Assembly (NCBI RefSeq): GCF_002924365.1
Contig: NZ_PQWB01000007.1
Span: 1 to 64,000, forward strand
DNA length: 64,000 nucleotides
Direction of reading: 5' to 3'
Source of the DNA: Chromobacterium alticapitis
GTDB lineage: Bacteria > Pseudomonadota > Gammaproteobacteria > Burkholderiales > Chromobacteriaceae
Shown: one piece after another, positions 30,066-37,433 of the stretch
Layout: each line of letters begins with the position of its first letter
Numbering within the stretch: the first letter of the stretch is position 1
Translations under genes and position numbers: made by a program
The notes under the pieces: model-generated
The model's database searches: none
Told to the model about the DNA's origin: nothing
Seen by the model: the letters and a program-made list of their open reading frames with translations, nothing else

Positions 30066-30779
30066 ATGCACACCCCACCAGCTGTTTCACGCCGCTCCGT
30101 CACCACCCTTCAACTGGACAGTTTTCCACTGCTCAAGAGCCTGCCGCCCGAGGTGCTAAGCCACATCGAACGCCATGCCACCCTGATCAACGGCAAGCAA
30201 AACCGGCTGCTGTTCCTGCGCGGCGATCCGGAGAACTTCATCGGGTTGGTGCTCCAGGGCAACGCTTACCACACGCTGCAGGAGCCGGACGGACACGAAG
30301 TCATCATCGACAACTCCGGTCCGGGCGACATCGTGGGGGAAAGCGCGCTGCTGCATCCCGGACAACGCGCCAACACCGTCCAGCTCAGCCGGGACTGTCG
30401 CTTGCTGTTATTGCATAGGCAGCACTTCCACGCCTTGCAGGCCGCGCCTCTGCTGATGTCCCGCATCCAGGAGCAGCTGTGCAAACGGCTGCAACGCGTC
30501 AGCAATTTTGTCGAAACCGTCTGCCTGTACCGGTTGGAGGCCCGCTTGGCGCGGCATCTGCTGATGGAGATAGACCAGCGCGGCCGGGCCGGTCCCGGCG
30601 GCCCCATTCTGCCCATGACCGTCAACCAGACCATACTCGCCGCCATGCTCAACGCCAGCCGGCCGCGGCTCAACGCGCAGCTGAAGCAATGGCAGCGCGC
30701 CGGGCTGATCCAGCTATCCCGCCACGCGCTGCAAGTCTGCGACCCCTCACGGCTGCGAGAAATTGCCAGACAAAATTAA
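30066..30779 (+). CDS. Crp/Fnr-family transcription regulator
   Basis: This 237-residue regulator has a cyclic-nucleotide-binding-like beta-roll (about residues 20-135; DNSGPGDIVGESALLH resembles the phosphate cassette, but with no Arg of the cAMP site visible). The C-terminal winged helix is LPMTVNQTILAAMLNASRPRLNAQLK. No N-terminal Fe-S cysteine cluster is present. The ATG at 30066 is chosen because the fold begins shortly after it; the open frame runs much further upstream. It lies 113 bases before the sigma-factor gene of the R-body locus on the same strand and is a good candidate controller of it. Confidence 0.83.
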   Translation: MHTPPAVSRRSVTTLQLDSFPLLKSLPPEVLSHIERHATLINGKQNRLLFLRGDPENFIGLVLQGNAYHTLQEPDGHEVIIDNSGPGDIVGESALLHPGQRANTVQLSRDCRLLLLHRQHFHALQAAPLLMSRIQEQLCKRLQRVSNFVETVCLYRLEARLARHLLMEIDQRGRAGPGGPILPMTVNQTILAAMLNASRPRLNAQLKQWQRAGLIQLSRHALQVCDPSRLREIARQN

Positions 30780-30818
30780 TAAACAAAAAGCCTATTTTAA
30801 ATGAAATAAATATTCAGA

Positions 30819-30834
30819 TGTCACAGAAGTAACA
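30819..30834. promoter_or_regulatory. CRP-like palindrome upstream of the sigma gene
   Basis: TGTCA-N6-TAACA, extending to TGTCAC-AGAA-GTAACA, is an imperfect 16-bp palindrome with the arm spacing of Crp-type sites. It lies about 60 bases upstream of the sigma-factor start in an unusually AT-rich gap, directly downstream of the Crp/Fnr-type gene. Binding is inferred, not shown. Confidence 0.4.
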
Positions 30835-30847
30835 GATAAACCGCTCG

Positions 30848-30895
30848 CATTTCGCCATCCTGCAATCCCCATTGTCATGAACGGATGGCGAAATG
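30848..30895 (+). promoter_or_regulatory. Perfect 13-bp inverted repeat covering the sigma start codon
   Basis: CATTTCGCCATCC (30848-30860) and GGATGGCGAAATG (30883-30895) are exact reverse complements separated by 22 bases. The right arm contains the weak Shine-Dalgarno region and ends in the ATG of the sigma factor. In RNA it would form a hairpin that hides the start; in DNA it could be an operator. Confidence 0.6.
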
Positions 30896-31525
30896 CTGAA
30901 CCCGAACATCGCTCCCACGTCCCCGCTGGGCCATGGTTTCGACCAAGTCTGGCGCGAAGTCCACGCCAAGCTGCAACGCCGCGCGCGCCACTTGTGCAAG
31001 GGCGATACCCACCGCGCCGACGAGCTGTTGTCTGACACCGCCCTCAAGGTTCATCTGTATTTGCGGCACTCGCCGGACAAGGTGCAGAACCTGGCCGGCT
31101 TCCTGTTCCTGGCGCTGAACCACGCCTTTCTCGACCATGTCCGCCGCAAAGGGCGGGAAGGCAAGGTGATCGATCCCGACACCGACCTGGACAGCGACTC
31201 GGTGCATGCCCACGCCGGCAGCGCCCCCACGCCGGAACAGCAGCTCGCGCTGAAGCAGCAGCTCGCGCGCATGGACGACGCCATCGCCGCCCTGAAGCCG
31301 GAACAGCAGCGTTTGTTCCAGCTGAAATTCGAGGAAGACCTGCCCTACCCGCAAATCGCCGCGCAGCTGGGCATCAACGAAGCGCTGGCGCGCAAGCGGG
31401 TGGAACTGCTGCGCAAGGCCTTGCGCAAGCGGCTGGAAACCGGCTTCACGGCCGCCGCCGCCATCCGTCCCATGGATCAGCGATTGAACACTCCCGATCA
31501 GGATCAAAGGATGCAAGCGATATGA
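30893..31525 (+). CDS. ECF-like RNA polymerase sigma factor of the R-body locus
   Basis: This 210-residue sigma-70 family protein has two domains. Region 2 spans about residues 15-90 (ADELLSDTALKVHLYLRH, FLFLALNHAFLDHVRRKGRE). Region 4 spans about residues 120-190 (LKPEQQRLFQLKFEEDLPYPQIAAQLGINEALARKRVELL). There is no region 1.1 or 3, as in ECF sigma factors. No anti-sigma gene is evident, although the next small membrane protein overlaps it. It begins the run of R-body genes and probably transcribes some of them. Its start codon lies within an inverted repeat. Confidence 0.85.
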   Translation: MLNPNIAPTSPLGHGFDQVWREVHAKLQRRARHLCKGDTHRADELLSDTALKVHLYLRHSPDKVQNLAGFLFLALNHAFLDHVRRKGREGKVIDPDTDLDSDSVHAHAGSAPTPEQQLALKQQLARMDDAIAALKPEQQRLFQLKFEEDLPYPQIAAQLGINEALARKRVELLRKALRKRLETGFTAAAAIRPMDQRLNTPDQDQRMQAI

Positions 31526-31923
31526 GCTGTCTCTTCCCCGCCACGCTGCCCGGCGTCCTCGCTCTATGCGCACTGCTGGCGCCGCTGCTGGAACTGGCCT
31601 TGGCCCGGCTGCTGCCCCGCGCCGCCCGCGGCTTCCCCTGCTTCGAATTATGCGGCTTCTGCGCCGCCTTCCTGCTGAGCCAGTCGCTGCGGCTCTATCC
31701 GGCGGCCGCGCTGCAGCCCGCGCTATTGCCGCCCGCCATGGACGCCGCCCTGGCCGCCTTGCTCATCACCGGCCTGGCCGGCCTGCTGCGCCATGGCAAG
31801 ACGCCCCCGCATCCCGCGGCTGCGCAGCCCGCTCCGCGCAGCCTGCCGCGCCGCGCCTTTCGCCTGGGCAATCTGACCGCCTCGCCTTACCACGCCCAAG
31901 CGCAAAGGGAGATACGGAAATGA
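31522..31923 (+). CDS. Small hydrophobic protein, overlapping the sigma gene
   Basis: This 133-residue unrecognised protein has hydrophobic segments near residues 8-30, 42-60 and 68-88 and a basic, Ala/Pro-rich C-terminal tail. The ATG overlaps the sigma-factor stop, and its own stop overlaps the next start, so it is translationally coupled on both sides. That position is where anti-sigma factors often sit, but no zinc-binding or other anti-sigma motif is visible. The role is unknown. Confidence 0.6.
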   Translation: MSCLFPATLPGVLALCALLAPLLELALARLLPRAARGFPCFELCGFCAAFLLSQSLRLYPAAALQPALLPPAMDAALAALLITGLAGLLRHGKTPPHPAAAQPAPRSLPRRAFRLGNLTASPYHAQAQREIRK

Positions 31924-32417
31924 CGGCCAGCCTGGGGGCGCTGATCAGCGGCCTGAAAAAAGCCGTGATCGAGGCGCAGCGCAGCGTCAGCCATCAGCAC
32001 ATCGAGGAGCTGCGGCAGTTCTTCGTGCCGGACCGCGAGCAAGACCCCTCGCTCACTTTTCCGGAAGGCGCGTGGACGGCGCGCATGGTGGGCATGAACG
32101 TGCCGCGCGAAGTCAGCCGCAACGGCGCGGTGGCGCTGGAGCACCACGAAGTGCAAGTGCCGCTGATCACCCTGCTGCCGCTGAAGAGCTTCGCCATCGA
32201 AAAGGTGGAAGTGCTGACCACGCTGAACCTGGCGCTGGCGGAAACGCCGGATGGCGAGGAAGACGAAGAGGCCGCCGAGGTGCGGGTCTCGCTGCGCCGC
32301 CAGGACGAGCAAACGGCAGAACTGAAAATCGTGATCCAGGCCCTGGAGCCGCCCGCCGGCTATCAGCGGGTAGTCGCCGCCTATGAAAAGTTGCTCAACG
32401 CCCAGTTGCCCGTCTGA
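31920..32417 (+). CDS. DUF2589-like protein A of the R-body locus
   Basis: This 165-residue cytosolic protein has MTASLGALISGLKKAVIEAQ at its N-terminus, then EVQVPLITLLPLKSFAIEKV, matching the beta-strand core of DUF2589 proteins. An acidic loop (EEDEEAAE) and LKIVIQALEPPAGYQRVV end it. Family members are found near R-body or secretion-like loci and have unknown function. It overlaps the upstream gene by 4 bases (ATGA) and is followed after 17 bases by a larger relative. Confidence 0.65.
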   Translation: MTASLGALISGLKKAVIEAQRSVSHQHIEELRQFFVPDREQDPSLTFPEGAWTARMVGMNVPREVSRNGAVALEHHEVQVPLITLLPLKSFAIEKVEVLTTLNLALAETPDGEEDEEAAEVRVSLRRQDEQTAELKIVIQALEPPAGYQRVVAAYEKLLNAQLPV

Positions 32418-32434
32418 CCTCCCAAGGAGAAAAC

Positions 32435-33118
32435 ATGCCCGATCCCTCTGACAACAAGCTGCTGAGCATGGCCCAGCAGTTTTCCGGCCTGCCGATGAAA
32501 TCATTGATAGGCGGCCCGCTGCAGGCCGCCGTCCACGCCCAGCAAAGCCTGGCGCTGGCGCAAACCCAGTCCATGCTGGAAAGCGGCTTCAGCCGCGTGA
32601 CCGACGCCACGGGCAAGCTGACCGGCTACCGCCCGCTGACTGCCGCCATCGAACTAGCCTCCAGCCGGCCGGCGGCCGGCGACGCGGCCGCGCAGCAATC
32701 GGCGCTGACCCTGAACCTGCCCTTGCTGACCCTGCTGCAGCTGCCGGCCCTGGCCATCCAATCGGTGGAGATCGCCTTCGACATGGAAGTGAAGTCCAGC
32801 TTCGAGCGCGAAACCACGGAGCAAGACAGCGCCAAGCAAGACGGCGACGCCAGTTGGGACGCGCGCGCCGGCTGGGGCGTGCTGGGCGTGGAGCTGAAAG
32901 GTGCAGTGTCCCGCTCCGCCTCCCAGTCCCGCGGCGACAAACAGGACAGCAGCCAGAACAACAACGCCCATTACCACGTGGAGATCAAGGCGGAGCAGCA
33001 GGCCATGCCGGAGGGCGTCAAGCTGCTGCTGCTGGCCTTCAGCAAGAATCTAGAGCTTAAGCCCCTCGACGCTCCGGATCTTTCCCCACCAGCGTCGCAG
33101 CTTGCCGCCAAGCCATAA
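32435..33118 (+). CDS. DUF2589 family protein B of the R-body locus
   Basis: This 227-residue protein has AQQFSGLPMKSLIGGPLQAA at the start, LTLNLPLLTLLQLPALAIQS and VEIAFDMEVKSSFE in the middle, and YHVEIKAEQQAMPEGVKLLL at the end. These are the order and motifs expected for DUF2589. A variable Ser/Gln/Asp-rich insert separates the last two. No signal peptide is present. It has a strong AAGGAG site. It is a paralogue of the preceding gene, lengthened at the C-terminus. Confidence 0.78.
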   Translation: MPDPSDNKLLSMAQQFSGLPMKSLIGGPLQAAVHAQQSLALAQTQSMLESGFSRVTDATGKLTGYRPLTAAIELASSRPAAGDAAAQQSALTLNLPLLTLLQLPALAIQSVEIAFDMEVKSSFERETTEQDSAKQDGDASWDARAGWGVLGVELKGAVSRSASQSRGDKQDSSQNNNAHYHVEIKAEQQAMPEGVKLLLLAFSKNLELKPLDAPDLSPPASQLAAKP

Positions 33119-33237
33119 CCGGCTTCAAACGCGGCAGCGCAGCCCATTACCGGCCAGGAAGCAGGCTTCCGCTTACCGCGTTTTCTTTCAGACACCATCC
33201 CTGGCCGCCCCCCCCACTCGCCAAGGAGACATCAAGG

Positions 33238-34041
33238 ATGAACTTCATGCTGCTGCACTTCATATCGATGCCCTCCGCGATGCAAATCGCCGCCTGGGCA
33301 TCATTTGGCTGCCTGCTGGCCATGCTCACCCATCTTCTGATGCGGCGCTTGGCTCCTGAGCACATTACGGAAAAACAAAGCGACGAAGTCGGCGTCATCA
33401 TCGCCGTAGTCGGCATATTCTATGGCCTGATCATCGCCGCCCTGCTCGTCCGAGCCATCGCCCACTTCGACGCCTCCATGGAAATCGCCGAACGCGAAGC
33501 CAGCCTCGCCAGCACGCTGTACCGCCTGAGCGCCCAGGGCCTGCCGGAAGCCAGCCATAAAGTCAAAACCGGCCTGCAAAGCTATCTGGAAAATGTGATT
33601 CGGCATGAATGGCCGCGTCAGCAAAAGGGCGAGGAAGTGCTGGTCTCCTCGCCCGCGCTAGGCCATCTAAGCCAAACGCTCTCCACCATTCGCCCTGCCA
33701 GCCACCGCGAGGCGGAATATTTGACCCTGGCCCAAAACAAACTCAACGAACTTTACGCCAGCCGCCACACCCGGTTGTTCAACCAGGCCATGACCATTCC
33801 CTGGGAAATCTGGACCGTCAGCCTGATAGGCGAGGTGCTGCTGGTGTTCTTCGCCTGGCTGATGCATGTGCCCAGCAAGGGCGTGCACTTCTTCCTCACC
33901 TGCGCCATGGCCGTATCCATCTCCATCGTGCTGGCCATCATCCTGATTTACGACACGCCTTTCTACGGCGACATCAGCGTTTCGCCGGAACCCTACGAAA
34001 AAGCGCTGCGCGCCATCCGCGCGGGCAGCCTGGATTTGTAA
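33238..34041 (+). CDS. DUF4239 membrane protein
   Basis: This 267-residue protein has two N-terminal membrane segments (about residues 13-35 and 50-72). A cytosolic or periplasmic helical domain follows (SLASTLYRLSAQGLPE, SYLENVIRHEWP), then two C-terminal segments (about residues 185-240). The conserved blocks EVGVIIAVVGIFYGLIIA and EASLASTLYRL are typical of the DUF4239 (bestrophin-like) family. It may form a channel or membrane anchor, but function is unknown. It lies between the DUF2589 genes and the first Reb-type genes with good ribosome-binding spacing. Confidence 0.78.
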   Translation: MNFMLLHFISMPSAMQIAAWASFGCLLAMLTHLLMRRLAPEHITEKQSDEVGVIIAVVGIFYGLIIAALLVRAIAHFDASMEIAEREASLASTLYRLSAQGLPEASHKVKTGLQSYLENVIRHEWPRQQKGEEVLVSSPALGHLSQTLSTIRPASHREAEYLTLAQNKLNELYASRHTRLFNQAMTIPWEIWTVSLIGEVLLVFFAWLMHVPSKGVHFFLTCAMAVSISIVLAIILIYDTPFYGDISVSPEPYEKALRAIRAGSLDL

Positions 34042-34137
34042 CCTTGGAAAAACTTTTCACATGCGCCAGGCGGCGGCGTCCCTATGGCAAGCGCATGAAG
34101 CGCGCATCCCTCTTCGACCCCGACACCAGGAGCAATC

Positions 34138-34374
34138 ATGGCAGACAACACCGCAGTCAACGGACAAATCACCGACGCCGTCACCCAGACCAACGTCAAG
34201 GTCGTGGCCGAAGCCCCGGCCCAGGCCATGGCCTCGCTGTACCAAGTGGCCAGCCACTCCGCCGGCCTGGCGCTGCAAAACTCGGTGCACAGCCAGCAGG
34301 CGCTGAACCAGATCAACAGCGCGGTGATTTCCAAAGCGGTGTCCATGATCCTGTCCGTCGGCGACAAGAGCTGA
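34138..34374 (+). CDS. Short RebB-type R-body protein
   Basis: This 78-residue protein carries the N-terminal RebB core: VNGQITDAVTQTNVKVVAEA, then PAQAMASLYQVASHSAGLAL and QNSVHSQQALNQINSAV. It matches the 107-residue proteins at 41797-43870 over the first 65 residues but lacks their C-terminal third. RebB-like proteins polymerise into R-body ribbons. Good AGGAG spacing precedes the ATG. The short form may be a natural minor subunit or assembly factor; nothing indicates a frameshift. Confidence 0.8.
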   Translation: MADNTAVNGQITDAVTQTNVKVVAEAPAQAMASLYQVASHSAGLALQNSVHSQQALNQINSAVISKAVSMILSVGDKS

Positions 34375-34401
34375 CGCCATTAAGCCAGGGAGGATAGAAG
34401 C

Positions 34402-35172
34402 ATGGGCCTGACAAACTTTATCAAGAACAAGCTGGGCGGCGCCGCCGCCCCCTCATCGGCGGCGCAAGCCGCGTCCAACCCCAGCGGCGACACAGCGACG
34501 TCCACGGCGGACAATAGCGCGCCCGCCACTGCCGCCAATCCCGCCGCTCCCCCTGCCGCAGAGAGCGCTGCCCCCGCGCCCAACAGCGCGCCAGCCGCCT
34601 CGCCCCCAACGCCAACGGCAACGGACAACACGCCGCCCTCCCCCGCGGCGTCGGCTGCCAATAGCCAGCCCGCGCCCGCCGCCGCCCCGGCCGCGCCGCC
34701 GCCCTCTGCCAGCCCGCTGCGCGGCTTCACCGAAAAACTCAGCACCGCGCCATCCGGCGGCGGCGGCAGCGACGCGCTGAACAGCCAGATCGTGCAGGCG
34801 GTGCAGCTCTCCAACAGCGAAACCGCCGCCTACGCCGGCAACCAGATCGCCGTCGCGCCCAACATGATGATCACCCAGGCCGGCGGCCTGGTGGCCCAGG
34901 CCGGCGCCAATTACTTCGACGGCGCCAGCAAACTGGCCCTGGCCAGCAAGAGCGTGCTGCTGAAGAACATGACCGAGAAATTCGCCAAGGAAGACATCAA
35001 GGGCGGCGTCGAGGACGCGCTGGGGATTTTGATCACCGACCTCTTGGTCGGCACCGCCGCGGCGGTGGCGGCGGCGGCAGGGGCAATGGAAGGCGAGGCG
35101 GCGCATTTTGCGCTGGATAAAATTGATCAGAGTTTGAGCAAGTATCAGGCTTTGGTTGGCAAGAGTCAGTAA
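34402..35172 (+). CDS. Reb-type protein with Ala/Pro-rich N-terminal region
   Basis: This 256-residue protein has two parts. Residues 1-110 are low complexity, rich in Ala, Pro, Ser and Thr. Residues 120-256 carry a Reb-like core: DALNSQIVQAVQLSNSETAA, MMITQAGGLVAQAGANYFDG, then a unique tail with FAKEDIKGGVEDALGILITDL and a hydrophobic Ala-rich helix. The core aligns with RebB at NSQI, AV and SN and at the later small-residue helix. It probably is a structural or membrane-interacting R-body component. A decayed copy follows immediately downstream. Confidence 0.72.
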   Translation: MGLTNFIKNKLGGAAAPSSAAQAASNPSGDTATSTADNSAPATAANPAAPPAAESAAPAPNSAPAASPPTPTATDNTPPSPAASAANSQPAPAAAPAAPPPSASPLRGFTEKLSTAPSGGGGSDALNSQIVQAVQLSNSETAAYAGNQIAVAPNMMITQAGGLVAQAGANYFDGASKLALASKSVLLKNMTEKFAKEDIKGGVEDALGILITDLLVGTAAAVAAAAGAMEGEAAHFALDKIDQSLSKYQALVGKSQ

Positions 35173-35180
35173 GGCAGGAG

Positions 35181-35510
35181 CAATGCGGCAAACAGTCAGA
35201 TCGTGCAAGCGGCGCAGCTCTCCAACAGCGAAACCGCCCCTTACGTCGGCAACCAGATCGCCGTCTGGTTCCAACATGCTGATCACCCAGACCGGCGCCA
35301 ATTACTTTGACGGCGCCAGCAAATTGGCCCTGGCCAGCAAGAGCGTGCCGCTGAAAAAACATGACCGAGAAATTGGCCAAGGAGGACATCAAGGGCGGCG
35401 TGGAGAACCCGCTGGAGATCTTGATTATCGATCTACTGCTTGGCACCGCAGTGGTGGTTACGGAGGGCGAGGTGCGCATTTTACGCTGGATAAGATTGAT
35501 CAGCGTTTAG
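35181..35510 (+). pseudogene. Decayed duplicate of the preceding Reb-type gene
   Basis: This stretch repeats the 3' half of the gene at 34402-35172 at the nucleotide level. It begins with NSQIVQAAQLSNSETA in one frame and passes to ANYFDGASKLALASKSV in another after a one-base gain near 35271. It shifts again at an A-run near 35356 and regains LDKIDQ at the end. It lacks the segment encoding the GGLVAQAG block and part of the Ala-rich helix. No start codon or Ala/Pro-rich region is present. It is a truncated, frameshifted tandem copy. Confidence 0.8.
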
Positions 35511-35679
35511 AAATGCCATGCAATTGCAATAAAAAACAATTAGGTCGAAACAAAAAAGCATGCCCCAAAGCATCTATTAAACCACATCCCAACTGTTACA
35601 AATAACCCATTCAGATATTTCACACATTGTACTGCATACGGAAGAAATAATATGAACACGTCAAAAAAGGGCTTTCGCA
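35511..35679. other. AT-rich boundary of the foreign insert
   Basis: Base composition changes sharply here from GC-rich to AT-rich and stays so to about 36960. There is no gene of its own. A 12-residue open frame begins at 35652, just before the next gene, and AAAAAAGGGC supplies the Shine-Dalgarno of that gene. Confidence 0.5.
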
Positions 35680-36543
35680 ATGATATTTAAAATGATCAAA
35701 CCATTTCACGCACCATTTTTCACACCTATAAGAAAGGCATTTGTAGTCCCGCCACAATACGGCTTCAAAAGTGTCAAGTATCAATCTAGTGACACACACG
35801 ATAGGATTCCAATACATCCAGATATTACTGAGAACATTCTCAAAATACTCCATGTCGGAGAAAATGAATTCAACAAAGACCTAATTTTTCTCCCAATACA
35901 GCAAAATGGCATAAAACTAGAGGGCAAGGTCGAATATAGTGAATTAGAAAATGCAGATGGGGATCATGAAATTTTTATTAAAATTCCGGCACTATCTCTA
36001 AATAAATTACTTGAATTAGCCAACCCATCTTTAAATAAAAATTTTTTAGACATTCTTGCTACAATAATAAGTAAAGCAGATAGAGACCCTATCGAATATG
36101 ATCCTACTGGATACTTGGGTGCAGCCTTGCATGAGCTCAGACATATATATCAGTACACTCAGCTAACGAGGCTTATTACAAAATCATCCGACGAATTATC
36201 AGACGAAACTTTAAGGATCGGTAAAAAAGATATTCACAAAATTGTCATAGCAATAATATCTCCCGGAGGTCCTCTCGGTTTAGTAAATGAGATTTCTGCG
36301 TTAAAATTATCCGGGGGCATTAAGAATATCAATAACTATCGAAAACTATACACCACCTTCACTCTGGAGGAAATTCAAAATTTTTCACCAGGAGAATATT
36401 ACGCAATTTTTTCAGCGCAACTTCGATATACAGAGCTTAAAAAATTACTAATTTTCCACCAAGGCAATCACGAAGCGTTCGACAAGGTCATTAGAAACAA
36501 CATAATAAAGCTATACAACGAAGAGCATGAGCACTTCAAATAA
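35680..36543 (+). CDS. AT-rich protein with HELRH metallopeptidase-like motif
   Basis: This 287-residue protein of no recognised family is encoded in DNA much poorer in GC than its neighbours. A central helix-compatible stretch LGAALHELRHIYQYTQL has the zincin HExxH pattern (His151, Glu152, His155). NEISALKL at about residues 203-210 could supply a third ligand (Glu204). There is no signal peptide, and the N-terminal 30 residues contain several Pro residues. AAGGG lies 8 bases before the ATG. It could be an effector or toxin with protease activity carried with the R-body genes; this is inference. Confidence 0.55.
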   Translation: MIFKMIKPFHAPFFTPIRKAFVVPPQYGFKSVKYQSSDTHDRIPIHPDITENILKILHVGENEFNKDLIFLPIQQNGIKLEGKVEYSELENADGDHEIFIKIPALSLNKLLELANPSLNKNFLDILATIISKADRDPIEYDPTGYLGAALHELRHIYQYTQLTRLITKSSDELSDETLRIGKKDIHKIVIAIISPGGPLGLVNEISALKLSGGIKNINNYRKLYTTFTLEEIQNFSPGEYYAIFSAQLRYTELKKLLIFHQGNHEAFDKVIRNNIIKLYNEEHEHFK

Positions 36544-36580
36544 GCAACCAAAAACCCACAACACCGCGGAGAAATAAATC

Positions 36581-36964
36581 ATGAGCAGTAAAGCACTAAC
36601 CACCATCATCAACTACATTGAACAAACATACAATATAGGCACAGCAGATATTCTGTCAATAATAGACTCTGACACAATAGACGAGGATACATTCAAGAAA
36701 ATAGAAGATGTGGTCATCATTATGCCTACAATCACAACATCCTCATTGGCTCTAGCATTAAGCACTGCCGGTGGTGAATGGACGAAAAAAGGCTGGGACT
36801 TAACAAAGCTAGGACTCAATATAAATACAGATCGGACAACCAGGATTCAAGATCTTTGCGATGAAATCTGCAAATCAAGCTACAACTCCGGATCATCTTC
36901 CGTAGCTACGACCCAAAACATAATTACCTTGGTAAAGCTGATGTCCCCCTCAACTCGCAATTAG
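36581..36964 (+). CDS. Small AT-rich partner protein, unknown
   Basis: This 127-residue protein is encoded 37 bases downstream of the HELRH protein in the same AT-rich segment, with GCGGAG before the ATG. The N-terminal half is helical and acidic (IEQTYNIGTADILSIIDSD, TFKKIEDVV). A hydrophobic stretch IIMPTITTSSLALALSTAG lies near residues 46-64. It shows no recognisable family. Size and linkage fit an immunity or chaperone partner, but nothing in the sequence proves this. Confidence 0.5.
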   Translation: MSSKALTTIINYIEQTYNIGTADILSIIDSDTIDEDTFKKIEDVVIIMPTITTSSLALALSTAGGEWTKKGWDLTKLGLNINTDRTTRIQDLCDEICKSSYNSGSSSVATTQNIITLVKLMSPSTRN

Positions 36965-37433
36965 CCAGGTAGCGCGGGTTGGCCCAACGGGCCATACCCG
37001 CGATCCACATAATCACCGCCCTACATCGCCTTTGCCCCCTTCCACAACGCCACGCACCACTTCTCCGCCGCATTCCGCGGATATGGCCTCTGGCCAACCC
37101 GCGCTACGTGGCTCCACCCCAATCGGCGGGATAGATGCCGGCGCGGACGTAACGGTGAAACGTCGAATACGGCCATGCCGCCACGTTGGCGACCAAACCG
37201 TGTTTGACCGGGTTGAAATGCACGTAATCCAAATGCGCGGCGAAATCGGCTTCGTCGCGGATGCGGAGCTTCCCAATCACCTCCCGTAGCCAGGTAGCGC
37301 GGGTTGGCCCATCGGGCCATACCCGCGATCCACACGATCACCGCCCTTCATTGTCTTTGCTCCCTTTCCACGACGCCGGCTACGCACCACTTCTCCGCCG
37401 CATCCCGCGGGTATGGCCTCTGGCCAACCCGCG
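36965..37433. repeat. Tandem REP units (325-bp period)
   Basis: This gene-free stretch contains a duplicated unit: AGCCAGGTAGCGCGGGTTGG recurs at 36963 and 37288, a period of 325 bases. Each unit has an inverted pair of REP elements (36969-37003 with 37074-37108, and 37294-37327 with 37404-37439). The first unit ends in a fragment of the RAYT gene, the second in the complete one. The family core is GTAGCGCGGGTTGGCC opposed to GGCCATACCCGCG. Confidence 0.85.
37104..37280 (-). pseudogene. 3' remnant of a REP-associated transposase
   Basis: On the minus strand this segment encodes only the C-terminal part of the transposase that is complete at 37434-37952: AHLDYVHFNPVKHG, AAWPYSTFHRYVRAG and a stop at 37104. 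Homology ends near 37280 where the second REP unit begins. It is a truncated duplicate and has no start. Confidence 0.75.

Noticed and set aside
36581-36964. Antitoxin of a classic toxin-antitoxin pair with the upstream gene
   Set aside because: The order toxin first, the sizes and the lack of a DNA-binding motif do not fit known pairs; an effector-immunity or chaperone role stays open and unproven.
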